DNA of 64,000 nucleotides from the NCBI RefSeq assembly GCF_902686445.1, contig NW_025920103.1, forward strand, positions 3,084,783 through 3,148,782. Reading direction: 5' to 3'. The notes beneath the pieces are model-generated. The model did no database searches. It had not been told where the DNA came from and was given only the letters and a program-made list of their open reading frames with translations. Shown here piece by piece: positions 12,738 through 24,459 of this stretch (positions are counted from its first letter, which is position 1; every line of letters starts with the position of its first letter). The position numbers and the translations under genes are program-made. Source of the DNA: Sciurus carolinensis (Eukaryota; Chordata; Mammalia; Rodentia; Sciuridae).

Positions 12738-13191
12738 TGCAGACAGCGCTCGGGCCTCCCCACGGCTGCAGAAAGGGAAAGGGAAAGAGAGACACGGAAC
12801 GGGAGGGCTGCAACCCAACAAAGTGGCGCGGGGAGCCGGCGGTGGGTCACAAAGGGAGGCAAGTTGGCAGGTCTGTACCTGGAGCAGCCTGGAGGCCTCT
12901 TCATAGGGAAGCACCCCTCCCGCGCAGCCCGCGTCTGCCGAAGGGAAGACCGTGGCGCTGGGAGGCCCAGGCCCGAGTAGAGGGCAGGAACACAAGCAGG
13001 GGAAAGCGGCTTTCAGGTCCTTTTGCTTGGAGGCGCCCCCGCCGGGCAGACGCAGGAGTGGTCAAGCAAGCGGTCTCCCCTCGCCTGGGCCCTGGATCAG
13101 CCGCTGAGTCTCTCTTTCCTCTGCGGGGTCCAGAGCCTGGATTGATCTGGTTGCGCAGGCATCTGGGGGTTGGAGCCGCCCACTGCTCCTT

Positions 13192-13215
13192 CACGTGCGC
13201 ACTCGCGCATGCGTG
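13192..13215. promoter_or_regulatory. E-box and NRF1-like motif pair
   Basis: CACGTG at 13,192-13,197 (USF/MYC-type E-box) is followed 6 bp later by CGCGCATGCGTG at 13,204-13,215, close to the NRF1 palindrome GCGCATGCGC. Both lie near the right edge of the CpG island. Confidence 0.55.
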
Positions 13216-13334
13216 CAGGTCGCTCCACCAGGGATCCTCTCCAAATTCCGGGCCCAGTGGGCAGACAGCGCAGGGAAGCGGCGGGAACCATGGCCCCCAG
13301 TCCCCAGGTCCACGCTCACGTCCAGCTCCTTCCA

Positions 13335-15168
13335 AGGGGTAGAAAAAGCACACTGGCTTCTGGCTTTCCCAGCCTCCACTCTAGTCCGGGTGGAGCAGGT
13401 TTGGTGCAGTATGTGAAAATCAGGCTCGCTGTGCTGTGTATTTATTTCTGACATGGTCCTTAACACATCACATCCACCTTGAGCACTAATCTTCCTTAGA
13501 ATGCAGATCACATTTTCTCACTCCCCTTTTATGTCTAGTTTTCATTTCCCCTCATTCTCTCCGCAAAGATTTGCAGCCCCAAAAGTTGGTTGTGTTCAGA
13601 ATTGGATAGCCTATTGACTATTGCAAACTTGAAGTCCATAGATGCATTTCCTACTCAGGATTCAATGGTATGAGTAGGGCCCTGTTGCTTCAAATAATGA
13701 CAGAAGCCGCAAGGAGATAGCGGTTTATACTCTAGTTGTTTGGTCCATAATTTACAACCTTTTAGATGTCACAACGCCTTCAGAAGATAAATAAACTTCT
13801 GTCTACCTGATTTGCATAGACATTGGAAAGATGTTTGTCTAAGAATCAACTTTTTTCATGGCCAGTTTCTGAAAGTTGGAATGGAGTCTTGAATAATTAC
13901 CATAAATGTTGATTTGTTTAGAGAAGGATTATTCTGAGGAGTAAATTTTATATGAACAAAAAGAACCATTCCAGCAACATTAACATCAAAAACCATGGTA
14001 AATGAATGTTCCTGCAATTATCCCTGTACCTGTATGCATCAAGCATCCCATTTAAAATTATTGCTTATTAACCAATTATTATATATTTCATATTTAATTA
14101 TTCAAATAAAATGCAACAAATCATATAAAACCCATAAAATGTCATTTATAAGTTATATATCACAATATATCTGCTAAGTAAATTTCAAATCCCTTATTTG
14201 TTAAACTATTTGAGCACTTACAGGTCAATTCTTGGATCTCATATTATTTTTCCTAAAAACAGCATTTATCAAAGTTGCTCATTTTCTGCTTCTTGGAGCA
14301 AGAGCTGGAGCTAACCTTGTAGAAGATCACTGAGATCAGGTCACTCCATATGTTTCTGGATAATGCACCCTATGCTTTATCTGTAGCCCTCACCCAGATG
14401 CTCTTGGGACCAGCAATCCTCATGTTCACAAGGCACCCTGAAGTTTCTGGGTAGTGCAGACCATCCTTCCTTTGCAGGCCTCACCTGTAGACTCCAGGGA
14501 GTTGTGCACATTATCATGATTTAAACAAGATTTAAATTCTTCTGACATTACTCAATAAAATATCTTTAAATAGAATAATTTATGATTAGCTAGAACATCA
14601 AAAATAACTTTACATGGATATATTAGTTATAATTACTTAAATGAAATTACATAACCAGCAAAATAGGTTTCTCAATAAAACACAATTTAAAATTTGGTAT
14701 TTATAATTTCATTGGAACTGTGCAAAGTTAACCTAGAAAAAAGGAAGTGTTACAAATACAATTTGAAGAGAGGTGCTAATTACAAAGTGATTCCAAATTA
14801 AACTAACTGAAGTGAAACAACAAGAAACAGGATGAGGAGAAAAGTAAAGATGTGTTTGTGTACATTGTTAATCCGGATGTCTACCAAACACCCTTTGTCC
14901 AACATTTAATAATTAGAACATCAAGCAGGTGATCTTATTATATGTAATTAATACTAAAGCTGATTTAATCATGGATTCTGCTTCAAGACTACCTTTGTAA
15001 TCTCCATTCCTTCCTTTTTTGTTTCATGAACTTTTAAGTTGTTTCTATTGCACTGTTGGTGCTTAAGTGCTGTAACTTAAGCTCTTAAACATAGGAATCT
15101 GGAAAGTACCTAGGACTTGTAAACGAATATTAGGTGAAATGCACAGAATCTGATTTAAAAGATAACAT
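13335..15168. other. Unique AT-rich sequence
   Basis: No gene recognised. A degenerate internal direct repeat with an offset of about 91 bp starts at 14,353 and 14,444 ('TTTCTGGATAATGCA' versus 'TTTCTGGGTAGTGCA', each followed by CTCAC and CTCC-like words). The remainder is AT-rich with no readable frame. Confidence 0.55.
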
Positions 15169-15169
15169 T

Positions 15170-15246
15170 AGGAACTGAGGTAGACCTCAGTGTTAGATCA
15201 CCTAGCATGCATGCAGACCTGGGTCCAATCCCCATCACAAAACTTG
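15170..15246 (+). mobile_element. Old ID-type (tRNA-derived) SINE
   Basis: 'CTCAGTGTTAGATCACCTAG', 'CATGCATGCAGACCTGGGT' and 'CCAATCCCCATCAC' follow the rodent ID consensus (A box, 'cctagcatgc', B box, 'ccccagcac'). It has many substitutions, so it is older than the copy at 34.2 kb. Confidence 0.75.
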
Positions 15247-15574
15247 TAAAATGATGAATCATACAATGAAAATGCTACTAGCATGGCATTTGACATGAAA
15301 CTTGCCAAAGTCAGTAACAGGGTCTCAAAAGGCAAAGACTAGTATCAGCATTTTCTGTAATTTCCTGTTTCAAATTTATTTTACCCTCAGAATTTATAAA
15401 AATGAATAGTGAAATTTTTAATCTTTGTAAGATTTGGATTATTTTCATAAGATTTGGATGATGTTAGATTTTTGAATTATTTGTTCAAATAAAATATTGC
15501 TCATTTTTAAAAGGCAAAAATCCTCAAAGGTCACTCTTCTGTTCAGAACCCTCCTTCGGTAGATAAAATGAAAT

Positions 15575-15936
15575 CTATCTAGTCAAGGGAACATTATTTG
15601 GTCATAAAAAAGGAGCAGAGTACTGACATATATTACTTAGATGACCCTTTAAATATTTGTAAGTGACAGAAAGTAGACATAAAAGACCACATTTTGTTTG
15701 CTTCATTTATTTGAAATATCCAGAAGAAACAAATCTATAGAAACAAAAAGTAATTGGGGATTGAGCGACCTGGGGGTGATAGCCAAAGGTTTTAGGATGA
15801 TGAAATTATTCTAAAATCAGTTTCCAGTAGTGGTTGCACAACTTTGTGTGTATAGTCATTGCATTTTATGCCTTAAATGAGTGGATTATATGGCATGTGA
15901 ATTTTATCTCAACAAAGCTGTTAAAGGAAAAATGGA
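15575..15936 (+). mobile_element. L1M-type LINE-1 3' end relic
   Basis: Shows the familiar order of an old mammalian L1 3' UTR: 'AAAAGACCACATTTTG', 'TTTGAAATATCCAGAAGAA', 'GGTGATAGCCAAAGG', 'GATGATGAAATTATTCTAAA', 'GTGGTTGCACAACTTTGTG' and 'GTGAATTTTATCTCAACAAA'. Non-coding fragment, diverged. Confidence 0.85.
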
Positions 15937-16169
15937 AGATATAACTAAATGTAGTATATGATCCTTGATTGGATCCTGATGAAGAAAAGGTATAAATTGG
16001 CATTATAAAGTTGTAACAATGCTAAACACTTGAGAGGCATCTTCTGGTTATAGTCTCAGAACCTTCCAATAAGGTATACACCATCATCCTCATCGTTAGA
16101 TGATAGCAGTGCTTATTGAATTAGGACTTCTATGGGATGATGATTGTAGTGGTGGTGATGATGTTATCT

Positions 16170-16260
16170 AATACTTGGGTTTGCAATTTGTGAATAATCG
16201 TTTTGAGCCTATGCATATGTTATCATCTTTATCCTTCAAACAATCCAATGAGGGATTAGA
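16170..16260 (-). mobile_element. MIR/L2-like relic
   Basis: 'CATATGTTATCATCTTTATC' then 'CTTCAAACAATCCAATGAGG' match the 'ttatctcatttaatcctcacaacaaccctatgagg' block of MIR/L2 elements read from the minus strand. Confidence 0.6.
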
Positions 16261-16394
16261 AAATTTGGAGGGCCTAGGGAAGGGGAGGGGAAACTAAGGG
16301 AGAGTCATTGGGGGGGAATTAATATAATCAAAGTATGTTATATGCTAGAATAGATATGCCCCAATGAAACCCACTATTCTGTGTAATTAATATA

Positions 16395-16520
16395 CACTGA
16401 TAAAAAAACACCATGAGATAGACACTATTTTCTCTACAGATGCAGAAGTGGAAGCACCAACATGTTATAAGTGACTTCACCAAGGTCACATAACAAGTAT
16501 GCTGGTGCCTAGAAAGTACT
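16395..16520 (-). mobile_element. MIR SINE relic
   Basis: 'CCATGAGATAGACACTATTT', 'CTCTACAGATGCAGAAGTGG', 'AAGTGACTTCACCAAGGTCA' and 'CATAACAAGTATGCTGG' follow the reverse complement of the MIR core. It may be a continuation of the relic at 16.2 kb, interrupted by about 130 bp. Confidence 0.75.
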
Positions 16521-16524
16521 GGAT

Positions 16525-19500
16525 GTGACAAATGGCATCTTGTATGTGTCACAAAGGTTACTGATATTCTTCTCTTTGAATGTTCATAGTGCTGTGCTGA
16601 GAATAAAATTTCTGTTTCCAAGTCAAATATCTTAGGTAAACTCATACCAACAGAATAATTAATGGAGTAGTGGCTTTGACGGGGCTTCTATTGAGACAAT
16701 GGACCAAAGAGGAAAGGCTTCTTCTTTGACCATGAGCTTCAAGAAGACAGGCCAAAAGAAGGGTGGTCCCTTTCCTATAGTACTGAGGTCCCACGAACTT
16801 CAGGAAATATGTATTTTAAAACTTGCTTGTCTCATATTTATATTTCTCAACACTGCTCTCAACAACTGCAGGTATCTTCAAAAATAAAGAATTGCAGAAT
16901 TTCCCCATCAGCAGTAACTTTTGGTTTCCTGTGGTCCTAACTAGAGTTGGTTTTGTCACCCAAATAATGAATATGCTCCAATATCTTCAATGCATGAATA
17001 TTCATAAGCATATAGAGACCCAAATATAGAGCCACTCCTGGCCCTAAATATTTCTCTAGTTACACCAATTTTCTCAGTGTCTTTATCATCTTCACAATCC
17101 TCAGGGGTGCCTTATGAGCATGTGGTCTGAGTTTGCAGAAACCTCTGCATGAGAGCAGCAGAGGAGAGATGGACCACACTGCCCAGAATCCTGAGGGCAG
17201 TGTAGTGAGCATGTGGCCTGCAGCAGAGATGGGTATAGTCCATCTTATCATGAAATATGGTTATATTTTACTTTTTCCACATCTTTCGTAAGATTTTCAT
17301 GGGCTTCCTCTGTTCTGAAATATTCCTCATGGTGGAAGAGCCAGGATGCATTTGGCTTTTCTCTCCATTGCACATTTAGGGTATACGTAGTTTTTCAGCA
17401 TCTTAGATCATATTGATGCCAACAGCTGGCCAACAGGCAATTTCCTGTCCCTCCTGCCTTCTTGCTTTCCCTGCTCTATTTCTCCTTGCCTTCCTGCTTC
17501 CTTCCTACTACCACCCACATCTACTCATCATCCACCATCAACGGGCTCTACCATAGGCACTGAGCAAAGGTCTGTTTAAGGTCCAGCACAGCCTTTATAA
17601 AGTTTATTTTCTGGAGAAAATGAGACAGTTTCTAAGTCTTTAGGTTTAGACCCAGCAAGTATGCTAGAGATGTTTGGTGAAATACTGGGTGTGGCAGGGC
17701 TGTGCTCCCAAATTGGGCCTGTTTTCACTTCAGACCAGCTTCTGGGCCACCATACCCTGTGTCAGAATAGAACCTCCCTTGGCAGGCAGGCCATGGTGCC
17801 CCCTTCATCCCAGAAGATCCTCCAGGTACACTTCAACTGGGGTTTTAATCCTGTGGTTGTATGGAGCTCCAAGGTGATCTGCACCCCCTTCTTGCTATGT
17901 AGGACCTACTTCTGGTTCTATATTATTTTCTCATGGTTAAGTCATGGTACCTCATTGCTCACGACTCTTGAAGGAGAGTGTCAATCACAACTGAAGCACA
18001 GCTCCAGGGCTCTCCTCAGTCAGACCTTTCAGAACCTAGGAACAGGGCAACCTGATGTTCACCTAGGACTCAGTGATCCAGGTGGACCTTCCTACACTCC
18101 TTGTGATGGGCAAGCAACCCAACAAATGCCTGAAATTACCTTGACTCGCCCTCAGGATTTATACTCAGAGTGTGACCCAGTCTTCTGAGACCCTTGCCTT
18201 TTCCCTGCCCCACCCTCCAACACCCACCCTCCATTCTTACAACTGAGTGCCTGGAATTCCTCCATCATGCAGCAGGCCCCTGGGCTTCTCTCATTGTGTC
18301 CTTCGGAATACTCCTCTCCCCATTCTCCCCACTTTGCTTTGCCATCTTCTAAAAGTTCTTCAGAATGCAGCCCAGCTGATCAAGTGCAGGGAACACTGCC
18401 CTGAGTCTGCACAGCATCCTGTCCTCTCTCTGCTTAGCATGCTGGATTACATATTCCTGGTAGTCCTCCTTCTCCTCTGATAGCTTTCGGCTCCTGAGGA
18501 CTCACATTTCTTCGTGGTGTAGGCTCCAAATTATGGTAGAAGTTCAATAACTATTTGAGAAAGAAAACTTCAGCAGGAATTTAAGAAAGAGATGTGTCTC
18601 CAATTCCATGTTCAAACTTGAAGAGGCATCTTGTGATGACAATTTTCTGGGGATAATCCCTGGGCAGAGGGATGGCTCAAGAGCAGGAAAAACCTTCTCC
18701 TTATCAGAGGACAGAAGGTGAAAGACTCACTCCCTGTGGGCTCCTATCCAGGGATAATGGACTCCATCTGCTGAAGGCATTGACCCCAGACCTGCAGGGC
18801 TCCCATATGTTGTCCACTGAATGAAAGAAACTTTTACAGGTGAGGGATGTTTACTGACAGCATAGTACAGGTGACCAGCCACACACAGGTGCTGCAGGTA
18901 GCTGTAGGAAGTGTCATGTTCTCAGGTTGGCTGAACCTGTGACTGCTCAACAGAAGGACTCTGCCCCTGTGGGACAGAGGCACAGAGTGGAGGGAAGAAA
19001 TTGTTTGAGGACACTGGCCTGAGGTCAGTTTGATTCCAACCTCAGAATACATCTCAAAGGTTCAGCATGTAACTCACAGATCAGCCTGTCTCTGGAGAAG
19101 TGTCTAAACTATACTTGGGTGGCAGGAAGCCTCCTAGGCCATGGGACTTCTGCCTTTCACTAAGGTGTTGTGAGAAGGTCACTGTGCCCATTCTGACAGT
19201 GCAGTGTGTCCTGAAATTCCATAGTATGGATGCACCCTCTGTCTCTGTCTGTTTTTCCTGCTAGAACACAGTGGTCTGGCAGGCTTTGCCTAAAATCCTT
19301 CAGTCATCTGTACTTACGCATTGAAAAGTTGCACTCTTAACCTCAGATTAATCCTTGAGTTCAGGGAGTAAGGAGACTGTACTAAATCCTAAATCAAAGT
19401 CATCACCTCCCCCATCTAAGTGCTCTGTTGCACCAAGTCTAGATCCATGGCAACTCAGAAGTTCAGTGATCCTCTTCGTATGATTCTTCTTTACTTTTTC

Positions 19501-20498
19501 TTTCTCCAAATATTGTACTTTTATTGCTCCAATTTTTTCTCTTTTTTTTTTTCATGCAGTTTCTTGTTTCTTTTTCTACTCCACTGCTGCTGATCCTGCA
19601 GGAGAATGTCAATGTTCATGGGCTTCTTTAACATAAAGCAGTGTGGCACCCGATAAACAGGACAAAGACAAACACAATAAATACCTTACTTTGAATCTCC
19701 CTCTGTTCAGTAACTGCACAACTCTGAGGAGGTCACAGTCCTGTCATCCCTATTTAGAAAAATGGAATCTGCCATCCAATAAGGGAGCAGTGGAAAGCAA
19801 AATCGTATCACCAGTATGTCTGAACCTGGAGGTCTTTCCTCCAGCCCCTCTCCAGGGGTCTGTGGGGAGCAGATAGCAGTCCACACAGATGCTTCACTGC
19901 ACAGATTACACTCTAAATTTTTCACTCCAGCCAGTCTTAACATTTTCCTTTTCCCTGGATTTAATTTTGCCCCTAGAACAGTGGTCTCAATTGAATTGCA
20001 AGGAGTCTGCCACTTAGCAGGCTGATCTTGAAAATACAGGTGCTCTTTCTGATCAATTTGTGAAAGTTCAATGGAAATCCTACAACTTTAGAGCAAGTCT
20101 TTTCCAAAACTTGGAGTCTGGTTCCAATGCATCATTATCTATAGGACCATATGCAGAAGTACAGTTTCTTGGTTCCTGTTGCAGAGCTCCTCAAGAGATA
20201 TGGGGATATGGCCTGGAATCCAAGTGTTCTCCCAGTACTCCATGTGACAAGACAGGAAAGCACTCATCAGCTCCATTCGCAACAGTAGGATCACATTTCT
20301 CTCTGGCCATTGAGACCCTATGAAGTTACTTTCCTGAATGCCCATCACTGGTCACTGGTAGAGACAGAATGAAACCCAAGTTGGATGTGCCAAGGCCCAG
20401 TCCTCTCTCTGGTGCACTCGGCCTCTCCATTCAAATAGTTTCCACAACCTAACAGTTGTCCCCAACAGTCCCAGAATCTATAGGCAACAGAGTAAAAT

Positions 20499-20500
<2 letters not shown>
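16525..20500. other. Gene-poor sequence
   Basis: No gene recognised. The longest frame (17,661-18,188 on plus, 175 codons) shows no known domain, no signal of coding composition and no splice context, and is treated as chance. Weak L2-like text occurs at about 18,240-18,430. A pyrimidine-rich run lies at 19,480-19,580. Confidence 0.55.
18240..18430 (+). mobile_element. Possible L2 relic
   Basis: Runs such as 'TTCTAAAAGTTCTTCAGAAT' and a C/T-rich body recall the L2 3' region, but no block is diagnostic. Confidence 0.3.
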
Positions 20501-20548
<48 letters not shown>

Positions 20549-20549
20549 G
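20501..20549. repeat. (GT)n microsatellite
   Basis: About 24 nearly perfect GT units with one C interruption near the 3' end, followed by a purine-rich GAAAGA/GACA tail to about 20,600. Probably polymorphic. It produces spurious open frames on both strands. Confidence 0.97.
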
Positions 20550-20599
20550 AAAGAGAAAGAGAAAGACAAAGACACAGAGACAGATAGTGACACAGAGGC

Positions 20600-22428
20600 A
20601 GGGATGTCCCCCTCTTCTCTTCTCTGTCCTGTGCTGATTATATACTCTCCTATTTTAAAATTTACCATAGTGCTGAAATGCCTGATACGTTCTCCCTAAG
20701 TTCCTAACAATGCAGCTCAGGTGAGTGTAATCATAATTAAATTCCATCATAGGGAAGGAATTCAGATGGCTAGCAGCATTATTTCTTAATACTGAGACAA
20801 ACTTGTCTTGAGCCTGGTGCTCGTTCACCATGGAAGATGTGGATGGCTGTAGGATTATACACTCCTGTGCAGGCTGCTCACTTCTCTCCCCAAGAATCCC
20901 CTCCCCTGCAATCTTCCCAGATGACTTCTCTGCAGGCCATTCCATGACATCTCTCTTTGGGACCTCTCTTTTCTGAATGCTTCAGGGACCCTTCACTGGG
21001 TGCTCTGTCAGACCTCTGCAGTCCCTTCACATGCCTGCACTTGCTCCTCCCTCAGATTGACAACTTCCAAATCTCATAACCAGGGCTACGTTATGAAAAT
21101 GAAATTGCTTGTGATTACTCAGTTACCCAATGACTATTTGGGAATAGAATTAATTATTCCTGACTCAGGAATGTCCAGGAAGTACTGAGACATGGAAAAC
21201 TATACCTCACGATGCCTTTGTACAGATGAAAATATCTGGACCCCAGGAGAGGAATCCAGGGTCAGATTCCTGCCTCTCTGCACCCCTCCATCACATCAGG
21301 CCTCCTCTGCACCCTGTGCATGTTTTATTACTCTGTGTCCACCCTCTGTTATCCACAACAATATCTCAAATTTCCAAGTCTTGCCTTTGACTCTTGCTTT
21401 GTGCTCTTGGCCACACTACTATCAGTCCTGATTTTTCTGCATTTGGAGACCACAATCCAACCCACCACCCTTCCATGAACTGGGAAATTCACTGTCTGTG
21501 CTCAGTCTGCATTCCTGCAAATCCAGGACATGAAACATACAAACCCTCTCCAGTTAACTTTTTTACCATACATCCTTCCACTTTGATGTCAGTAGGATAT
21601 TTGAAAAAAAGAATTGAATGTGACCTGTTACCTTGTAATACCAAGAAAATTATTACCATGGTAGTGGAGCATGGAGAGTGGATGGGGGACCTGGACTGAC
21701 TGGTCAATAGTGGGTTTGTTTTCTGAAATCCTGATCCTATGAGGGTTGACCCAAGTCATTCTGGAGCTTCAAGGAGCTTCCAACTTACTGAACTCAGTTT
21801 CCCATGACCCATTCCTTAAATGGAGTGGTGCATCCCTCCAGTCCCTGAAGCTCTTGGCAGTGCTCCAGGGAACCCAGACACTTTCCAGACAAAAGGGGTA
21901 CACAAGGCCACCTGCCACTCTATGCATGGTAGTGGTGTGGGTGGGTGGAAGTTAGGAAGTTGGCCAGACTGCTGCAGGATGATGCTGCAGGAATCATGGG
22001 GTTCCCAGCTGTTGGGCCTGCAACACCAATCTCTCCCCAGCATGGCTCTCACAGCTGGCCCTGTTGCAGGGGACCAGTGTTTTGGGTGCTGAAGGCCAAG
22101 ATGGACCTCGAGGGTTATGTTCTGTTGTCCCCACTGTGGACCTGACCTGACCCTGCACCCTTCTTCTTCTTGATCAGATGCTGGATGCTGTTCCCTCTCA
22201 CTCACTTGGTGGTCCATAAGCTAATTCACTTCCTGACTCAGCAGGAGGGTGAGGCAGGGCAGGAGCTTAGACAGCAACCTCATGTGAGCTGATACCCTGC
22301 CTCCTTGCCACACTGAACTTAACACCCTGAGATAATGCCAGTCGACCTGCAGAGACTGGAAAGGCAAGTCACCCCCACCACATGGGCATGCTAGCACCAT
22401 GCACACACCCCTGAGTGCATCTGTGTCA
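20600..22428. other. Gene-poor sequence
   Basis: No recognisable gene or repeat. Short frames up to 133 codons (for example minus 21,816-22,217) have no family resemblance. Confidence 0.5.
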
Positions 22429-22429
22429 G

Positions 22430-22750
22430 CTTACTCACCCCTTCTCTCCATGCCTGTCTTCATGCACTCCTCTGGAAAGTCTTTCTTGTCCCTCTATTAC
22501 AGAGGAGTGCCCTCCCCATGCAAAGGCACCCCTTCTCCCCGTACCTTGTGCAATTTTCCTCATCATATGCTCCACCTAAAGCAGGATTCCTTCTCTGTGC
22601 GTCTGTCTGTTTTCCTATTCTTTTCCTAGAATATCAACTTCAGGAGAGCAGGAATTCTGCAACTCATTGCCTGACCCCAAGCCCACGAAAAACCTGGCTT
22701 GTAGCAGGAGCTGAGTACAGTATGCATGTATAAGCAGTCAGTAAGGAACT
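22430..22750 (+). mobile_element. L2 LINE 3' end relic
   Basis: The text follows L2 3' sequence: 'GGAAAGTCTTTCTTGTCCCT', 'CTATTACAGAGGAGTGCCC', later 'CTAGAATATCAACTTCAGGA', 'GAGCAGGAATTCTGC' and 'AACCTGGCTTGTAGCAGGAG', corresponding to the 'tagaatgtaagctccatgagggcagg...cctggcacatagtagg' ending. Ancient and non-coding. Confidence 0.65.
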
Positions 22751-22754
22751 TCAA

Positions 22755-24234
22755 GCTCTGGTGTAGATTCATAAGGAAGAAACTTGTATGGACCAGAGAG
22801 CTTTCACTGCTGGATCTCTCCCCTCTCATGTTGCCCTCTGATTTTATTGCAGTGGGTCAGAGTTTCAGTAGACCTTCTGTCTCAGCAGCTACTGCAGACC
22901 TGAGATTCCCCATATCCAGGTCCCTGTGAGCATGCTAGAGAGCCTCTGCAGAGCTTGGATGAAAGAGGGGCTCACTGTGGGTGACCACAGGAACCAGGAT
23001 GTGAACCCACAACAGAAGTCAAAGGCAATGCTGAGGAGTGAGATGCCTTCCATGTGTCATACCTGAAATCCCACTGCTTATGTAAGTACTACTGCTGACA
23101 CATGTAAGCCACTTAGCAATATGGCAGGAGCTATGAACCCGAGAGAAGGAACTGTCCTCTGGCAGAAGACTTGACAGCAGTGCATTTGCTCAAATGTCTT
23201 TCTTGCTCACTGGAAATCTCCATTTTCAGTGACCATCCAGTGAGAGGTGAAGGACTCAGAAGGCATGGTCATTCTGTAGAAAACGGCCCCATTGGTGGCT
23301 GCATGGTGTGACCAAGGAGAACCTGGCTGCTAGACAGTCCTGTGTGGCAGTGTATCTCTGCCACCCAGATGATGCTAAGTCCTTACATCATGTGCATGTT
23401 GGTCATGATCACTGAGGCCTCTCATTCTCATCTTCTGAAAACTTGCCCTCAAAGTTGAATGTGCCCTTTGACTTGCTCTAGCTGATACATGTGAATGGCA
23501 TGATGTGTTACTTCTGGGGAGAACACTGCAGAGCTGGTGTGTGGTTCTCCAACATTCTCTTACTGTCACTGTGAACCTGAAACCTGATGCTCCATTGGTG
23601 ATGCAGACTCTGCAGCTTGATTCTCAGGGCCAACTATCAACCAATCCCACTTAATGTCCCTACTCCAACATCTAATATGTGGGAGAAATGAAGCCTTGGT
23701 TTGTGGAGAGCTGGGGAGTGTTTGTTACAGCAGCAACTCTACCTCTCCTGACTATCATACAGGAAATATTCTACCTATGATAACAGAGCAGGTGCCATCT
23801 GTTAACTCAAGTGATCACCCTGCCAACTGGGAGCCTTATTTCACAGGTGAGTAAAAGTCCAGCAAGGCCAGGATCCAACACTCATATGCAAAAACTGGCT
23901 GCATGCCCACCTCCTGCTTCCAAAGTAGATTTCTTTCCACGAGAGTGTGTCATCTTCTACCCTGGAAGAAATTTGACTTCTCTGTTTCTCTAGAGCCTGT
24001 GGGGGGCCCCCAGCCTTGTTCAGGAACTGTGGGCTACAGTATTGTAGGCCTATCATCCAATTATGAAACCAGAGTGATGAACACTTTTCTCCCATGCAAA
24101 GCAGGTTACAGAGCAGGCACCTATGGGCACACAGGAGAGTTCAGCACCTGTGGCCTGGTGAGGATGGAAGCCCAGGGAGCTTGGGGTGGGTGGGGCAGCC
24201 TTGTCCCAGAATACTGACAGTCATTGGGGGTAAT
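22755..24234. other. Gene-poor sequence
   Basis: No recognisable gene, RNA or repeat. Composition is near 50% GC with few CpGs. Confidence 0.5.
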
Positions 24235-24235
24235 G

Positions 24236-24342
24236 TAAGATTGGACAAGCACCTGGAAGACTTGGGATCCAGACCTGGCTCCACTGGACTTGGTGAGTCA
24301 CCTTCCTGGCCCACTTCCCAGAAGAGGAATAAGTCTTCTGAG
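24236..24342 (+). mobile_element. Possible MIR fragment
   Basis: 'GGGATCCAGACCTGGCTCCA', 'GGTGAGTCACCTTCCTGGC' and 'CCACTTCCCAG' recall the MIR order. Highly diverged, tentative. Confidence 0.4.
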
Positions 24343-24344
24343 CT

Positions 24345-24455
24345 CCAGTGCTACTGTATATCAGCATCACCTGGGGAATTTTACAATGACAAATATCCAC
24401 TTACCTTCAGAAATCCTGATTCAGTGGCTTGGGGCAGCACAAAGCTTTTGGAAGG
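24345..24455 (+). mobile_element. MER5-like hAT-Charlie DNA transposon relic
   Basis: 'ATCAGCATCACCTGGGGAAT', 'AGAAATCCTGATTCAGTGGC' and 'TTGGGGCAGCACAAAG' match the MER5 family (consensus-like 'catcacctgggg...gattctgattcagtaggtctgggg'). Confidence 0.75.
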
Positions 24456-24459
24456 AGGT

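Larger units (their letters stand above)
12390..13330. promoter_or_regulatory. CpG island, probable promoter
   Basis: About 940 bp of GC-rich sequence with dozens of CpG dinucleotides, in sharp contrast to the CpG-poor flanks. It contains GGGGCGG, an inverted CCAAT, a CACGTG E-box and an NRF1-like CGCGCATGCGTG, a motif set typical of housekeeping CpG-island promoters. Several overlapping open frames (up to 261 codons on plus, 227 on minus) look like by-products of high GC content. The inverted CCAAT box hints at minus-strand transcription, toward the candidate exon at 9.1 kb, while NRF1-type promoters are often bidirectional. The gene served is unknown. Confidence 0.75.

Noticed and set aside
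12312..13353. Overlapping frames of 93-261 codons in the CpG island, both strands
   Set aside because: High GC content suppresses stop codons. The products are Pro/Arg/Gly-rich, without family resemblance, and overlap in several frames.
15170..15246. tRNA gene
   Set aside because: The A and B boxes belong to a diverged ID SINE; no cloverleaf can be completed. The same applies at 34,231-34,324.
17661..18188. 175-codon plus-strand frame
   Set aside because: No recognisable domain, no Kozak-like start and no splice context; consistent with chance in 26 kb of unique sequence.
20345..20699. Frames crossing the GT microsatellite
   Set aside because: Thr-His and Cys-Val dipeptide repeats come from the microsatellite itself.
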